Positions 1 to 9,008 are shown, counted from the first letter of the stretch. The stretch is 14,756 nt of DNA from Pleurotus ostreatus/Saccharomyces cerevisiae fusant (GCA_024196135.1 JAMQCK010000862.1:1-14756), one strand, 5' to 3'. Numbers and translations are program-made. Notes: generated by a model from the letters alone, not told the origin.

Positions 1-982
1 CGGCGCTCTATACAACACGTATGGGATGGTACTCGGTGTGGCGGTGATCGTAAATCTAAACCACGTAGTGAAGCAGTCGTCCGCTGATCGTTGAACCCCA
101 CAGTATCCTGTAAAACAGGCAGGCGCCAACGTAGCGCAATACGCACACTTCATATCTCTGCATCGCTCTCACAGGCGCGGCATTGCGCGGGATATCGCCG
201 TGAAGGGGGAGATGAGGACGAGGGCGTCGGGCTGATCACGTTTGGCTGCCAAGTTGATCAGAGATAATCTCACAGAGGACGATCTTCTGCGATAATCGCT
301 CACTGCTGCTGAGGCGCCTGCACCGTCGCACGTACACGAGACACCATGGTTCCCACCACGACCTCCTGGGCACACAAATCCATCTGATAACGACATCTCG
401 ACGTCAAGCGTAGGAGACGCGTTTCCACAATCATCACACTTTGGCCTCTTCTGTAAACGTGCCTTTTCTCGTCTCCACCTTGCTCTCAGGCTCAGATCTA
501 GGAAGAAAGAGGACGAGGGGGTGAATCAGGCGCCACTGACGGCCTCCCGCATCGGGTCAACGTTGTGGGCGTCCACAAATTTCCTGTTTGGGCAACGCGG
601 CTGGGGCGTTTTCCACGCTGCTCGACTATGTGCGAGGCCGTTCCTAGTACGTCCTCCGGCGCCTTTCAGGCCCTTCATAGCGGGTTCATGGCGCTGTATG
701 CGTGCGCACCGTGCGGGCAAGCGCTCACGCGACCGGCGATACTCACGGTCCAATGACGCTGGGCGCCACTGTAACGCGGCCGAAACGGCCCGAAGAACTC
801 GGGAGACGCCGGAGCGCCCTAATCATTTCAGGAAAGGCGGGGTCGTCGGGATTACCCCTTGGCTCCTGGACTCATATCGTCCTGCGTCCAGACGTACCGC
901 CTGGAACGCCGCCACTAACGGTCTCGCCAGCCCCCCGACATATACGCGCACGACCCCGAGCGCGCCCGAGCCCACGAACAAC
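1..982. other. Left flank without a supported gene; 5' region of the plus-strand gene
   Basis: I see no gene here that I can defend. The plus-strand frame leading into the ATG at 983 stays open from about 521. Its translation there is arginine- and cysteine-rich with no family resemblance, so I treat it as 5' untranslated or promoter sequence. An in-frame ATG at 698 would add 95 residues of this kind and I do not use it. A TATA-like CATATAC lies at 939-945, about 40 nt before the ATG, and would leave only a very short leader. No tRNA, rRNA or repeat was seen. Confidence 0.5.
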
Positions 983-2170
983 ATGAAGAGCTGCCTCAAG
1001 CTGCCCACTCCCCTCCCGAGCCCGACCCCCAGTGGGCGGAGCACCCCGAAAAAATGCGTCGCATTCTGCGAGGACTCAGACGTCGAGGTACACGACGCAG
1101 ACGACTGGGACCGCACGCCTATGCAGCCCTCGAAGAAGCTATCGTACCAGTGAGTGTCGAGTCAGTCGGGCGATCATCACATTTCACTGAGCACGCGACC
1201 ACATCCCACCAGGGAGATAATTGAGCTCAAGGAGATAACAAGAGGCCTCCCACTGGCGGACCAGCCGTCGTGCTTTGTGACGGGCAGGCCGTCTCAGAGA
1301 CGCCTCTCCGCCGTCCCCATTACACTCCTACCGCTCCTGCCGGAATCCAACATGACCCCGGCCTCAACCTACCCGCCCGTTGACACATCCCACACCCCAT
1401 CCATCCCCCTCTCGCCCCCGACGTCCCCACAAAGAGCACAGCAAAAGAGCTTCTCTTTCATCCCCCTACTCGACGCGGCGAAACCCGACACCATCCATAC
1501 TACGCCCCCTCACAGTCCGGCCCTGTCTGCCCTCTCGGACTTTGACATGGACCCCCCGACGCCCGCCCTCACCAACGCGTCGCTGGAGAGCAGCCCGCGG
1601 TCGTTCCCCCCTTCCTCGCCTCCTGAGGCTTCTCCCTTCATCCTCCTCCCTCCATCCCGGAGACGCTTCTCAGGGGGGTCGTGTGCCGACGTGCCATCTC
1701 TAAATCTGGAGGACGACGTTGTGCCGGACGCCCCAGAATACACCAAAGAACCGCGCTCTCGCCCCCTTCTCTTCGCTGGCACGTCGGAGTCGCACGCGCA
1801 CCAGCCCGCCGACGCGCCGTCGAAACCGAAACCTCGGAGGAAGAAGGTCATATACATTAATGACATGGAGATAGAGCTGGACGACTCGGATGAGGAGGAG
1901 GAGGACGAGCCGCCGACGCCCCACCCGACGCAGGTCCCGCACTTCACCGAGCCCGTCGAGACCGACGAGCCGCCAAATCCGGACCGCGTGGAGAAGACCG
2001 AGGAATCACCATGTCCCTCCCCGCCCACGCCCACCGACACGTCAAATCGGCCGCCCTCTCCTCCATCCTTGTACGCGCCGATCCGCTTCCAGAGCCGTGC
2101 AAATCGAGAGCGCGAGGCGGCGGGCGGGCTGAAGGCGCCATCCTGGAACCCCGTGATGGTGTCCTCCTAA
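983..2170 (+). CDS. Proline-rich disordered protein, conserved in Agaricomycetes, function unknown
   Basis: Two exons, 983-1149 and 1213-2170, joined across a 63-nt intron (GTGAGT ... CCACCAG), give 374 residues. The splice restores a continuous conserved block, from KKLSYQ (51-56) into EIIELKEI (57-64). The start was chosen because MKSCLKLPTP is the typical N-terminus of this family as I recall it. Visible parts are SCLK at 3-6, KKCVAF at 23-28, and an acidic patch with DDWDRTP at 40-46. A long Pro/Ser/Thr-rich stretch with many SP and TP sites runs from about 95 to 250. A basic run KPKPRRKK (260-267) is followed by VIYINDMEIELDD and an acidic tract (280-288). The C-terminus ends in LKAPSWNP. 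There is no signal peptide, membrane segment or globular enzyme domain. The many SP/TP sites suggest regulation by proline-directed kinases (inference). SCLK plus KKCVAF resembles a SILK plus RVxF protein phosphatase 1 docking pair (inference). The gene model is firm; the function is unknown. Confidence 0.82.
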
Positions 2171-2237
2171 AGGCCGCATTCCGTCTTCTCCAGGCCGCCT
2201 TCCGTCTCCCCTTCAAGGCCGCTCTCCTCCCTCCTCG
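2171..2237. repeat. Three diverged copies of a ~21-24 bp unit directly after the stop codon
   Basis: AGGCCGC begins each unit, at 2171, 2192 and 2216. It is followed by a pyrimidine run such as CTTCCGTCT. The copies start at the base after the TAA of the preceding gene and lie in its presumed 3' UTR. Confidence 0.6.
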
Positions 2238-2462
2238 CATCGATCCACGCGTCTCCGTCATCTATCCTCCCCTCTACTTTACACGCACACTACAGCATCG
2301 CATTGTCCCCGTCATCTCTGGAGTGTCCGCATCATACCCGCCACCACATACGGCACGCACCACACACTCAACCACCACACAGACAGACTGCTGCTGCCAT
2401 CCATAACACGAGTCATCATTTCCTACTCGTCATCATTTCCCTTTACTCGTCATTATCCCCTT

Positions 2463-2534
2463 GCTCTACCATCGAGTCATCATCTCGCTCTACCATCGAG
2501 TCATTATCTCGCTTTACCACCGAGCCATTATTGC
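2463..2534. repeat. 24-bp tandem repeat, three copies, decaying
   Basis: The units are 2463-2486, 2487-2510 and 2511-2534, with core GCTCTACCATCGAGTCATC. Unit 2 differs from unit 1 at one base; unit 3 is more diverged. Shorter related segments (ACTCGTCATCATTTCC and ACTCGTCATTATCCCC) lie just upstream at about 2425-2460, so the array probably grew from a smaller unit. Confidence 0.8.
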
Positions 2535-2732
2535 CATTCATCGAGGCTACTTCTCCTTTACCCTCCTACGGTGCCCACATCCCTCGCTGCATAACCATAT
2601 TCTCCTTATTCTTCCCCTCTCTGTATTATCCTACATATTATACGGGCTGGTTGGTTATTTACGCACGCTCCCGGTCCCACCTTGACTGTCGTTGCTCCGT
2701 TAGACGCATGAGAGATCGCATCCCACTGACAT

Positions 2733-2762
2733 TGGTCGCATATATCGTGACTGGTCGCATAT
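2733..2762. repeat. Direct repeat TGGTCGCATAT, two copies 19 bp apart
   Basis: The copies are at 2733-2743 and 2752-2762. The first ten bases, TGGTCGCATA, occur again at 5630-5639, next to the TATA element of the kinase-like gene. I do not know a function for it. Confidence 0.6.
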
Positions 2763-3221
2763 CTGGTCAAACCATCCTCCTGGGATAGGTGACCAAGTCC
2801 GTACGCACTCGCATTCTCTGCACTCGACTAGACATAGACTTTCGGTAATAGACTTGTGCTGTTGTCTCTTCATTTGGATGTGTGGATCGCGTGAGAGGGG
2901 CGAGGAAGGATTCGGAGTTTGCGAGTTGAGTTGTGCGCAAGTCTATTGTTACCGTTAGGGAAATATTTCCCACGTGGCTGTGAATTTCCCCTCGACATGA
3001 CGAGACTTTCCTACGCGAGGCGAGCATGCTACCCAGTCGGTTGAGATAGCAAAAATGCCCGTGAAAGTAGACAACAGATCCAGCATGGTGATAGGCAATG
3101 TTCTCAGCGCCAGTTACGTTTTCTGGGATACACTGTTTTGATGTGTACGACATGCATTCGGATACAAGTACAGAATAGCACAATGATCTCACAGCAAACA
3201 TATGTCACACCCTCCTTAGTA

Positions 3222-5449
3222 TTAGTACGGCCCCTTGTTGAAAATCCCCAACTCGAACAACTCCATCGCCTGCGTCTCCTGCGCCACCGGATACTCCTCC
3301 ACCTTCCGCGCGCGGCCAAAGTCGATCAGCCTGAAGCTGCTCTTCGGCGGCACGTTCGTGATGCGCATGAGCGGCCAGTCGCTGAGCGGGCCCGCCTGCA
3401 CGAGCACGTTGCGCGCGGCGATCGAGTTCTGCACCCAGCCGGCGGAGGAGAGGAGGAGGAAGAGGGCGGCGGCTTCTTGCTTGTCGTCTATGGAGAGCTT
3501 CTCGGGCTCGATGGGGACGCCGCAGTACTCGAGGAGGAGGATGGGGCTGAGGTACTCGGGCGGAGGGAGGCGGGCGGGGATGGTGCGCGTGGGGATGGTG
3601 GTGATGGGCGGGTCGTCGTCAGAAGAATCGTCAGCAGAGTCGTCCTGTGTGAGGGTGGCTTCGCTCGAGTTGTGGGTGTCTTCGCTCGAGTGGTTGGCTT
3701 CGTTGGTAATGTCAACGGCGGGTTCGGGAGAGTAAGGCAGCTTGGGGTCTTCCGCAGTCGGGGAGTACCCGGGGACAGAGGGCGCCTCGGGGCTCTCGGG
3801 CACGTAGTAGCCGTAGAAGTTGGGAACGAGCGCACCGCAGGGCGTGGGGTCCAGCAAGGGCTTGACGACGTTGTAACCGCTCCAGTGCTGGCAAAGAAGT
3901 CAGCGACGTGTCGCCCATCTCAAAAGGCATTCACTCACCTGGAAGAACCAATCCGGGAACTGCTGATAGTTGGCGGCCTCGTGCGGAAGGTGGTCGTCGT
4001 TCTGGCGGGACAACTTCGCGCAAACACGCACGCGCGCCGTCTTCGGCGCCTCGCCGCCAAAGTCAGCATCCGCCTCTTCCTTCAAGTGCTCACAAGGACT
4101 ATCGCGCCCGGCGATGTTCTGCGCCCTCACCGGCAAGTCCTCGATGTAGACAGAGGGATAGTCGGGCGGCAAGCCCTCCGGTGCAGGCGGGATCTCGGCG
4201 GGCTTGTCGAACAAAGTGCCTGCCTCGCGGCGTCGAGCGATCTCGACCGAGGCATCTCGCGCGATGCACTCTTCGCAGTGAGCGTCTTCGCGGCCACAGA
4301 GGACCCAGCGAGGGAGCTCCCAGTCGACGTTGTATACCACAGAGTGGTTGCCCGCGCCGCAAAGGTCCTCGGCGCGGATGTAGACATGGGCCTCCTCGAC
4401 GGATGACGGCGGCGGGGGAAGAGGAGGTCTCTTGATGTAGACGGCGAAAGGCGGGGACTTTGCTTTCGGATCCTCCCTCTTCTCACCGCCGACAAGATCT
4501 AGAAGTCCGGGACCGAAGATGACCCACCCGGGCTCAGAGATATCCAAGGCAGCTTCCTTGCGCGCCTCTTCAAGATCTTCCTCGCGTTTGCGCTTGCCGG
4601 CCTCGGACAAATGGAGTCGGTAGACGTGGGTGACGTCGGGCTTCTCGTTCTGAGTGCCCTCGCCTTCTTTGCCCGCTTCGTCTTCGTTGCGGCTCTCCTT
4701 GTAACGTACCGAACGAACCGAAAGAGCATTGGAAGGGTCATGCACGATTAGCTTCTCCGGCAAGAGATTGTACGGAATGCGAACTTGCAGCGTGGGCTGA
4801 GGCCGGCCTTTGACGAGCCAACCCGTGCCACGCTGCATGTCCCTCTCCCTATCCCAGATCAGCCGCCCCACATCGCAAGGCATGACCTGGTACGGCATCT
4901 TCTCCTCCTCCGCCCACTTGAGCTCGGGGCCCGCGTAGGTCTCATTGTGCTCGCGCATCCATGACGCGAGCTTGCTGCTCGTCGAGATCATGGAATAGCC
5001 CTCCATACCGGGGAGCGGCTCAGTGCGGAAGAAGTCGTAGAGCGTCGACGCCCAGAGCTGGTACCCGTTCGGCGTCATCTTCCAGTCCTTGGAGTCGGTC
5101 CTGTCTTTGCGCATGACCTCTCCCTTGGGATCGCGCGGCCAGTGGCGGAAGACGACGCGCGTCTTGCCCGGTGGCAGGTCCTTGAGGACGTGCGCAGGCG
5201 GCATGTGGACATCGGGAGGTCCTCTACGGGGTTGTCATCAGCGAGGAGACACGATGAGATCAATAGGCACGCGCACTTGGCTGGATCGTAGTGGTAGATA
5301 GTCTTGCCATCTTCTGTCTTCTCTACCTTGACTGGGTCTGGTTCAGACTGCTGCACCTGCTCGATCAGCGCCTTCTTATGCTTCTCCTGCTCCTCGACGC
5401 TGATCGTTTGTCGACCCTTGTCAGAGTTGAGGAAGCCACGTTTGAACAT
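3222..5449 (-). CDS. Fungal protein-kinase-like protein, probable pseudokinase
   Basis: Three exons, 5449-5277, 5223-3939 and 3887-3222, are separated by introns of 53 nt (GTGCGC ... CGTAG) and 51 nt (GTGAGT ... GCCAG) and give 707 residues. The start is the first ATG (5449) downstream of a TATA element; frame upstream is closed by a stop at 5486-5488. Residues 1-340 are charged and of unknown fold. A kinase-like fold follows: a glycine-loop-like GAGNHSVVY at 347-355, AKLS with Lys461, Glu473 as a candidate helix-C partner, and hinge LLLEYCG at 603-609. The catalytic-loop position reads QNSIAARN (639-646), so the HRD aspartate is replaced by Ser while the Asn is kept. DFG is at 675-677, and only 30 residues follow it. 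An acidic Ser/Asp/Pro-rich insert spans about 518-594. The family, widespread in Agaricomycetes, has no assigned role that I know of. Lack of the catalytic Asp and of most of the C-lobe argues for a binding or scaffold role (inference). The gene structure is secure; activity is unknown. Confidence 0.85.
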
Positions 5450-5621
5450 GTCGAACGGAGGTAGCACGGATACTATGACAGTTGTTCAGTTGGGGACGCG
5501 CTTCGGCTGCAGGATAAACTCGCAAGTTGGGACTACTAGTCGTCTGCGATGTTGAAGTGGGTGGCAGGGAGATGATGGTGCTGTCAAAGACGCGGCGCCT
5601 ATCGATCAGTCGAAGTCGCGT

Positions 5622-5627
5622 CTTATA
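5622..5627 (-). promoter_or_regulatory. TATA-like element of the kinase-like gene
   Basis: The minus strand reads CACATATAAGACG here, about 175 nt upstream of the ATG at 5449. Initiation about 30 nt further on would give a leader of roughly 145 nt without an upstream ATG. It adjoins the third copy of TGGTCGCATA (5630-5639). Confidence 0.45.
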
Positions 5628-5680
5628 TGTGGTCGCATAGATACACGCGCGTCATTAAGTTCGCGCTAAGGCCGTCGAAG

Positions 5681-5719
5681 CAATGGCCACGCCAGGGCCA
5701 CGCGGTATGTCAATGGCCA
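5681..5719. repeat. Short direct repeats upstream of the TATA element
   Basis: CAATGGCCA occurs at 5681-5689 and 5711-5719, exactly 30 bp apart. GGCCACGC occurs at 5685-5692 and 5696-5703. They lie 54-92 bp upstream of the TATA-like element of the kinase-like gene, where activator sites are expected, but no factor can be named. Confidence 0.4.
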
Positions 5720-5894
5720 AACACGCACCGACCAAATCACTCCATTGTTCGACCACAAAGGCAAGAGAGGAGCAGATGGATCTGATAATGTGATGACCCT
5801 CGACTATATGCTAAGTGTACATTTTGCTTTTGAACCTGAAAGGGCAATGAGCGCATAGACGGTATGCGATCACGGAGAAGACGCACCTTTCAAC

Positions 5895-6980
5895 CTATAC
5901 CCATTCCCGAACGTGCTTCACTGCGTGCATCAACTTGCCCTCCTCCGTGCCCTCGCCGCCGAGGTCGGTCATGTACTCCCAGCGCACCGTCTCGGGTAAC
6001 GACATTAGGATGCTCTCCACGCGCGGCTCGGGCGCCATCAACCCGAACTTCGTCCCGCGGTCGTACATCAGGTTGAACTCGACATAGCGTCCGCGGCGCA
6101 CGAGCTGCCAGCGGCGTTGCAGGGGGGTCGAAGGTGTCTTGTACCGACGCTCAAGAATGGGGAGGTAGGACGGGACGAACGACTTGCCCGCGGACTGCAG
6201 GAACTGGAAGCATTCCTCCTGAGAGTAGGGGCGGAGCTTCGTGTCGCCCTCCTTGTCCTTCGCAATAGGGATTTTGAGGTGGCTTCCGCTGTTGAGATCG
6301 TCGAAGAAGATGCCGCCAACGCCGCGCGCCTCGCCACGGTGTGGAAGGTAGAAGTACTCGTCGCACCACTTCTTGAATGCAGGGTACAGCGCCGACCCGT
6401 GCGGCTCGACCGCCGCCTTCACCGTCTTGTGGAAGTGCACCGCGTCCTCCTCGTACAGGTAGTACGGCGTCAGGTCGGACCCGCCCCCGAACCACCACGC
6501 GATCACCTTCCCCGGCTCGCTCGAGCCCTCCGCGGGCGCCTCGCAGATCTCGAAGTAGCGGTAGTTCGCGTGCGTCGTCGGCGCGTGCGGGTTGCGCGGG
6601 TGGATGACGAGCGAGATGCCCGCGGCGAAGAAGGGGAGCCCGCCGGGGAGGTCCTCGGGGAGCGGCATTGACTGGTGGTCGCCGCGCATCTGGCGGATCG
6701 CGGGCCCGGGGAGCGTGCCGTGCACGACGGATACGTTCACGCCCGCCTTCTCGAGGACGGGGAGCTGCGCGTTGGGGCCGAGCGTCGCGGGGTCGAGCTC
6801 GGGGGTCGCGAAGACGCACGAGCGGCCGCTGCCGCCCTGCGCGCGCACCCAGGAGTCGCGCTTAAAGGGAGGGGAGTTGGGGTCCAGCTTCTCGAACGCG
6901 CCGACGATCTCGTCCTGGAGCGCGGTCACAAACTCGGCGACGCGCTCGCGCATGGGTCGGGAAGCACTATCAGCGGACAT
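5895..6980 (-). CDS. HEM13: Coproporphyrinogen III oxidase, oxygen-dependent
   Basis: A single exon encodes 361 residues of the HemF/CPOX family. The enzyme uses O2 to decarboxylate two propionates of coproporphyrinogen III, giving protoporphyrinogen IX in haem synthesis. Conserved blocks are visible in order: the HPRNPHAPTTHANYRYFE region (about 127-144), WFGGGSDLTPYY (163-174), and RGEARGVGGIFFDDL (215-229). Towards the C-terminus come RRGRYVEFNLMYDRGTKFGL and a terminal REWV, like the RQWV-type end of other members. The length is close to that of yeast Hem13, and there is no N-terminal presequence, so a cytosolic enzyme as in yeast is expected, unlike the mitochondrial animal form (inference). 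The ATG at 6980 is the first in frame downstream of a TATA element; a stretch of open frame above it has no ATG. The gene is intronless, in contrast to every other gene in the window. In other fungi the gene responds to oxygen and haem; nothing here shows that directly. Confidence 0.97.
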   Translation of the reverse strand: MSADSASRPMRERVAEFVTALQDEIVGAFEKLDPNSPPFKRDSWVRAQGGSGRSCVFATPELDPATLGPNAQLPVLEKAGVNVSVVHGTLPGPAIRQMRGDHQSMPLPEDLPGGLPFFAAGISLVIHPRNPHAPTTHANYRYFEICEAPAEGSSEPGKVIAWWFGGGSDLTPYYLYEEDAVHFHKTVKAAVEPHGSALYPAFKKWCDEYFYLPHRGEARGVGGIFFDDLNSGSHLKIPIAKDKEGDTKLRPYSQEECFQFLQSAGKSFVPSYLPILERRYKTPSTPLQRRWQLVRRGRYVEFNLMYDRGTKFGLMAPEPRVESILMSLPETVRWEYMTDLGGEGTEEGKLMHAVKHVREWV

Positions 6981-7314
6981 GGCGGTGGGGGACAAGGCGG
7001 GGAGTGCTGATCATCGCGGGTTGGCCGACGTGTCTTTATATTGGCAATGGCGTCGCGGGCGCGGGCGAGCCGCCTTCGAGATCCAGACGCGCATGGTCTG
7101 AAGCAACAAGTCCAGCCAGATCGGTCCGCGTCTCGATCCATCAAGGACGTGTCGAATAGACGCTCGTGCAATTGTCGTGTATGGCGTAAAATTGATGGTA
7201 GAAATACATTGTACAGTGGACCCACAATGGGATGGTATGACTACAGCCGGCCCTAGTTCCAGCTGGGCTTCACGGTATGCCTAGAACGGAGAGAGAGACA
7301 TGACTTTGCGTTAC
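6981..7314. other. Promoter of the coproporphyrinogen oxidase gene and 3' flank of the aquaglyceroporin gene
   Basis: There is no gene in this 334 bp. The right-hand part, near 7180-7314, is the 3' flank of the aquaglyceroporin. The left-hand part carries the TATA/CCAAT pair of the haem gene. An ATG at 7014 on the minus strand opens a 15-codon frame that ends at 6970, overlapping the start of the oxidase. Confidence 0.65.
7034..7044 (-). promoter_or_regulatory. Overlapping CCAAT and TATA elements of the coproporphyrinogen oxidase gene
   Basis: The minus strand reads GCCAATATAAAGAC. CCAAT (7044-7040) runs straight into TATAAAG (7040-7034). The TATA element is 60 nt upstream of the ATG at 6980, so initiation 25-35 nt downstream would give a leader of about 25-35 nt. 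Confidence 0.65.
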
Positions 7315-8784
7315 TCAAACAGGGCTCTTCGACTCGCTCATCCCTCTCTCGCGCCGCCGCGATGCCTCCGTCAGCTCGGGCTGGGGGTCAATCTCGTAGA
7401 AGTTGTTCCCGTATCTGACGAGGTCGTTAGCGAACGAGCTGGTAAGACAAGGAAGGTTACTCACAACTTCTGGCAAATGACGCTGTCCCCACCGCCCTTG
7501 TAGAGAAAGATGTCGTAGACGATGGTCGCGACTTGCGCGCCAAGGATCGTGGCGATGATAGGGCACCAGATCCAGTATTGGCTACGTATGAGATTAGACA
7601 GTGAGTCTGGATCAACATGTCTTATACGCACTTGCGGTATGAGTACACCTGTCCGCCATACCCCACCATGGACGTGAGTAGGCGCGGCCCAAGGTCACGA
7701 GCAGGGTTTACGGCGAAGCCTGCACAATGCACATTGTGTTAGACAACAGCAAGCGCGTGAAGGCCGATGAACTCACTCGTCTCCCAACCCAACGCAGCAG
7801 TGATACCCGCCAGGAAGAAGAAAAGCGCAAACGGGATTAAGAAGGACGGCACACGATTCCTCGGGTCAAGCACCGACAGCACACCCAACATCAGCAAAGC
7901 AGTGCCGATGAACTAAGGAATGTCAGCGGCTGGTCGCAGCGAGGTATAGCGGATGACGCACCTCCGAGAAGAAGCACGATACGTTCGTCATGAAGTCTGC
8001 GCCGTATGTCCCAAAGAGGCCGGCAGTGGCGAGCGTGCGGACACCCCGGCCGCCCTCGTAGACGTCGATAGCATGGAAATAGTTTGCATAGAGAATGGCG
8101 GCGCCGATGAGGCCGCCGAGCAGCTGGCTGATGACATAGCCAGGGACCTTGTACCAGGGGAAGCGTCGCCAGGTGGCGAGGGCGATGGTGACCTGGGGTA
8201 GAACTTGAGCGTGGGGTCAGCGAGGATGGAAGGCGGTACGCACGGCAGGGTTGATGTGTCCGCCGCCGGATATCCACCCGCCGAAGGCAAGGGCTGAGGT
8301 AGGCGTCAGTCTTATGCCCTAGCTGAAGTGCATGTAATAGAAGACGCACCGACACCCCAAGAAATCGTGACGCTGCCAAAGTCCTGCGGAACATGAGTAT
8401 GTGGGAGAACATATGTGGCACCGATACTCACGCCCTTGGGCGAGGCCGACGCGTTCGTGTTGGACGAGAGAACGGCCTGGCAGTTCACGCCGCATCCGAA
8501 GATGACCAAGATCATGACGCCAAAGAACTCGGCGGCATACTCGTGCAGCAAAGCCCTGTCGTCGTCGATCAGAACGACGATCAGCAGTCGTGGTAGACGC
8601 GTCCAACGCACCGTGGCCGACTAATCCTCGTAGGCGAGTACGTCGCATAGGTGGGGGTGATAGGTGACGGTGGGCGGTAGTTGCTCGAGCCCACGGCGGT
8701 CGTCGGACTCCGGTAGAGGTCGCTGTTCGGCGTCGGCACGCGCTCGAGGCGGGTCTCGATATTCATCTTTTGCTGGCTCGCCAT
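7315..8784 (-). CDS. Aquaglyceroporin (major intrinsic protein family)
   Basis: Nine exons (8784-8612, 8555-8432, 8383-8350, 8293-8244, 8192-7962, 7912-7777, 7719-7632, 7581-7465, 7414-7315), with eight introns of 48-57 nt, encode 350 residues. All joins keep phase. MIP proteins are plasma-membrane channels with six helices and two half-helices meeting at NPA boxes. Here the first box is HINPAV (NPA at 125-127) and the second VNPARD (NPA at 254-256, Arg257, Asp258). The Asp after NPAR marks the glycerol-conducting branch, so this should pass glycerol and perhaps water. Membrane stretches are visible at about 66-83, 101-118, 141-161, 203-215, 223-243 and 283-304. The N-terminal tail of about 58 residues is Pro/Ser/Thr-rich and cytosolic. 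The loop before the first NPA reads SGGGH, with one more Gly than the usual SGxH. The start at 8784 is preferred over 8811 because of the spacing to the TATA element. Close Fps1-type regulation is not shown. Confidence 0.93.
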
Positions 8785-8832
8785 TGAGAAGGAGGATAGG
8801 CTGTGAGACATTATAACCAGACGACCTTCGCC

Positions 8833-8838
8833 CTTATA
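8833..8838 (-). promoter_or_regulatory. TATA-like element of the aquaglyceroporin gene
   Basis: The minus strand reads GGATATAAGGG, 54 nt upstream of the ATG at 8784. The usual 25-35 nt spacing puts initiation near 8808, just downstream of the alternative ATG at 8811. This favours 8784 as the start. Confidence 0.55.
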
Positions 8839-8963
8839 TCCGTCTGCTCTGCCGTGCGGGCCAAGGGCGAGTTCAGAACGCGCGCGCGTCACCAGGTGGG
8901 CGGAAGATCCCAGTCGCTCCTCAGAACGTGTATCGGTGCGTATCTGGCAGATAGGAAGCACTC

Positions 8964-8975
8964 CCGCACGTGCGG
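8964..8975. promoter_or_regulatory. 12-bp palindrome centred on an E-box
   Basis: CCGCACGTGCGG is a perfect palindrome with CACGTG at its centre, the core bound by bHLH factors. It lies about 126 bp upstream of the TATA element of the aquaglyceroporin gene. Binding is not shown. Confidence 0.45.
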
Positions 8976-9008
8976 TTTGCTTCCCCGTCCCGTAAACTTT
9001 GGTCTGCT

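Larger units (their letters stand above)
2171..3221. other. Convergent intergenic region, 3' ends of two genes
   Basis: This 1.05 kb lies between two genes that point towards each other, so it should hold both 3' UTRs and terminators. The left half is pyrimidine-rich on the plus strand (CT- and CAC-rich), with short tandem repeats noted separately. The right half is more AT-rich. Open frames exist, including a 144-codon ATG frame on the minus strand at 2767-3201, but their codon use is unlike the neighbouring genes and I recognise no family. Confidence 0.6.
5450..5894. other. Promoter region of the kinase-like gene and 3' flank of the coproporphyrinogen oxidase gene
   Basis: No gene is seen. 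The part next to 5449 is the leader and promoter of the kinase-like gene; the part next to 5895 is the 3' flank of the haem gene. The leader strand (minus) has no ATG between the TATA element and the chosen start. Confidence 0.6.

Noticed and set aside
169..396. Minus-strand 75-codon frame containing DALVLISPFTAISRA, reminiscent of alpha/beta-hydrolase sequence
   Set aside because: No GxSxG nucleophile motif, Asp or His segment could be found in neighbouring frames. The splice options around it do not join in phase into hydrolase-like sequence. The likeness is short and probably chance.
521..982. Open frame continuous with the plus-strand gene, which might extend its N-terminus
   Set aside because: It is Arg-, Cys- and Trp-rich with no resemblance to the family, and the recognised family N-terminus begins at the ATG at 983.
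2303..2788. Plus-strand 161-codon frame covering the 24-bp repeat
   Set aside because: It does not begin with ATG. The low-complexity Ser/His/Thr-rich peptide follows directly from CT- and CAC-rich DNA, and it lies in the 3' flank of another gene.
2767..3201. Minus-strand ATG frame of 144 codons beginning 21 nt after the kinase-like stop
   Set aside because: Third codon positions are far less GC-rich than in the real genes, there is no family resemblance, and the position fits a 3' UTR. The length is somewhat surprising, but not enough to call a gene without transcript or homologue support.
3138..4406. Plus-strand 422-codon frame opposite the kinase-like gene
   Set aside because: It is a shadow of the GC-rich coding strand: Arg/Val/Gly-rich, no family, and it crosses the kinase-like intron. 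The minus-strand frame has clear kinase motifs.
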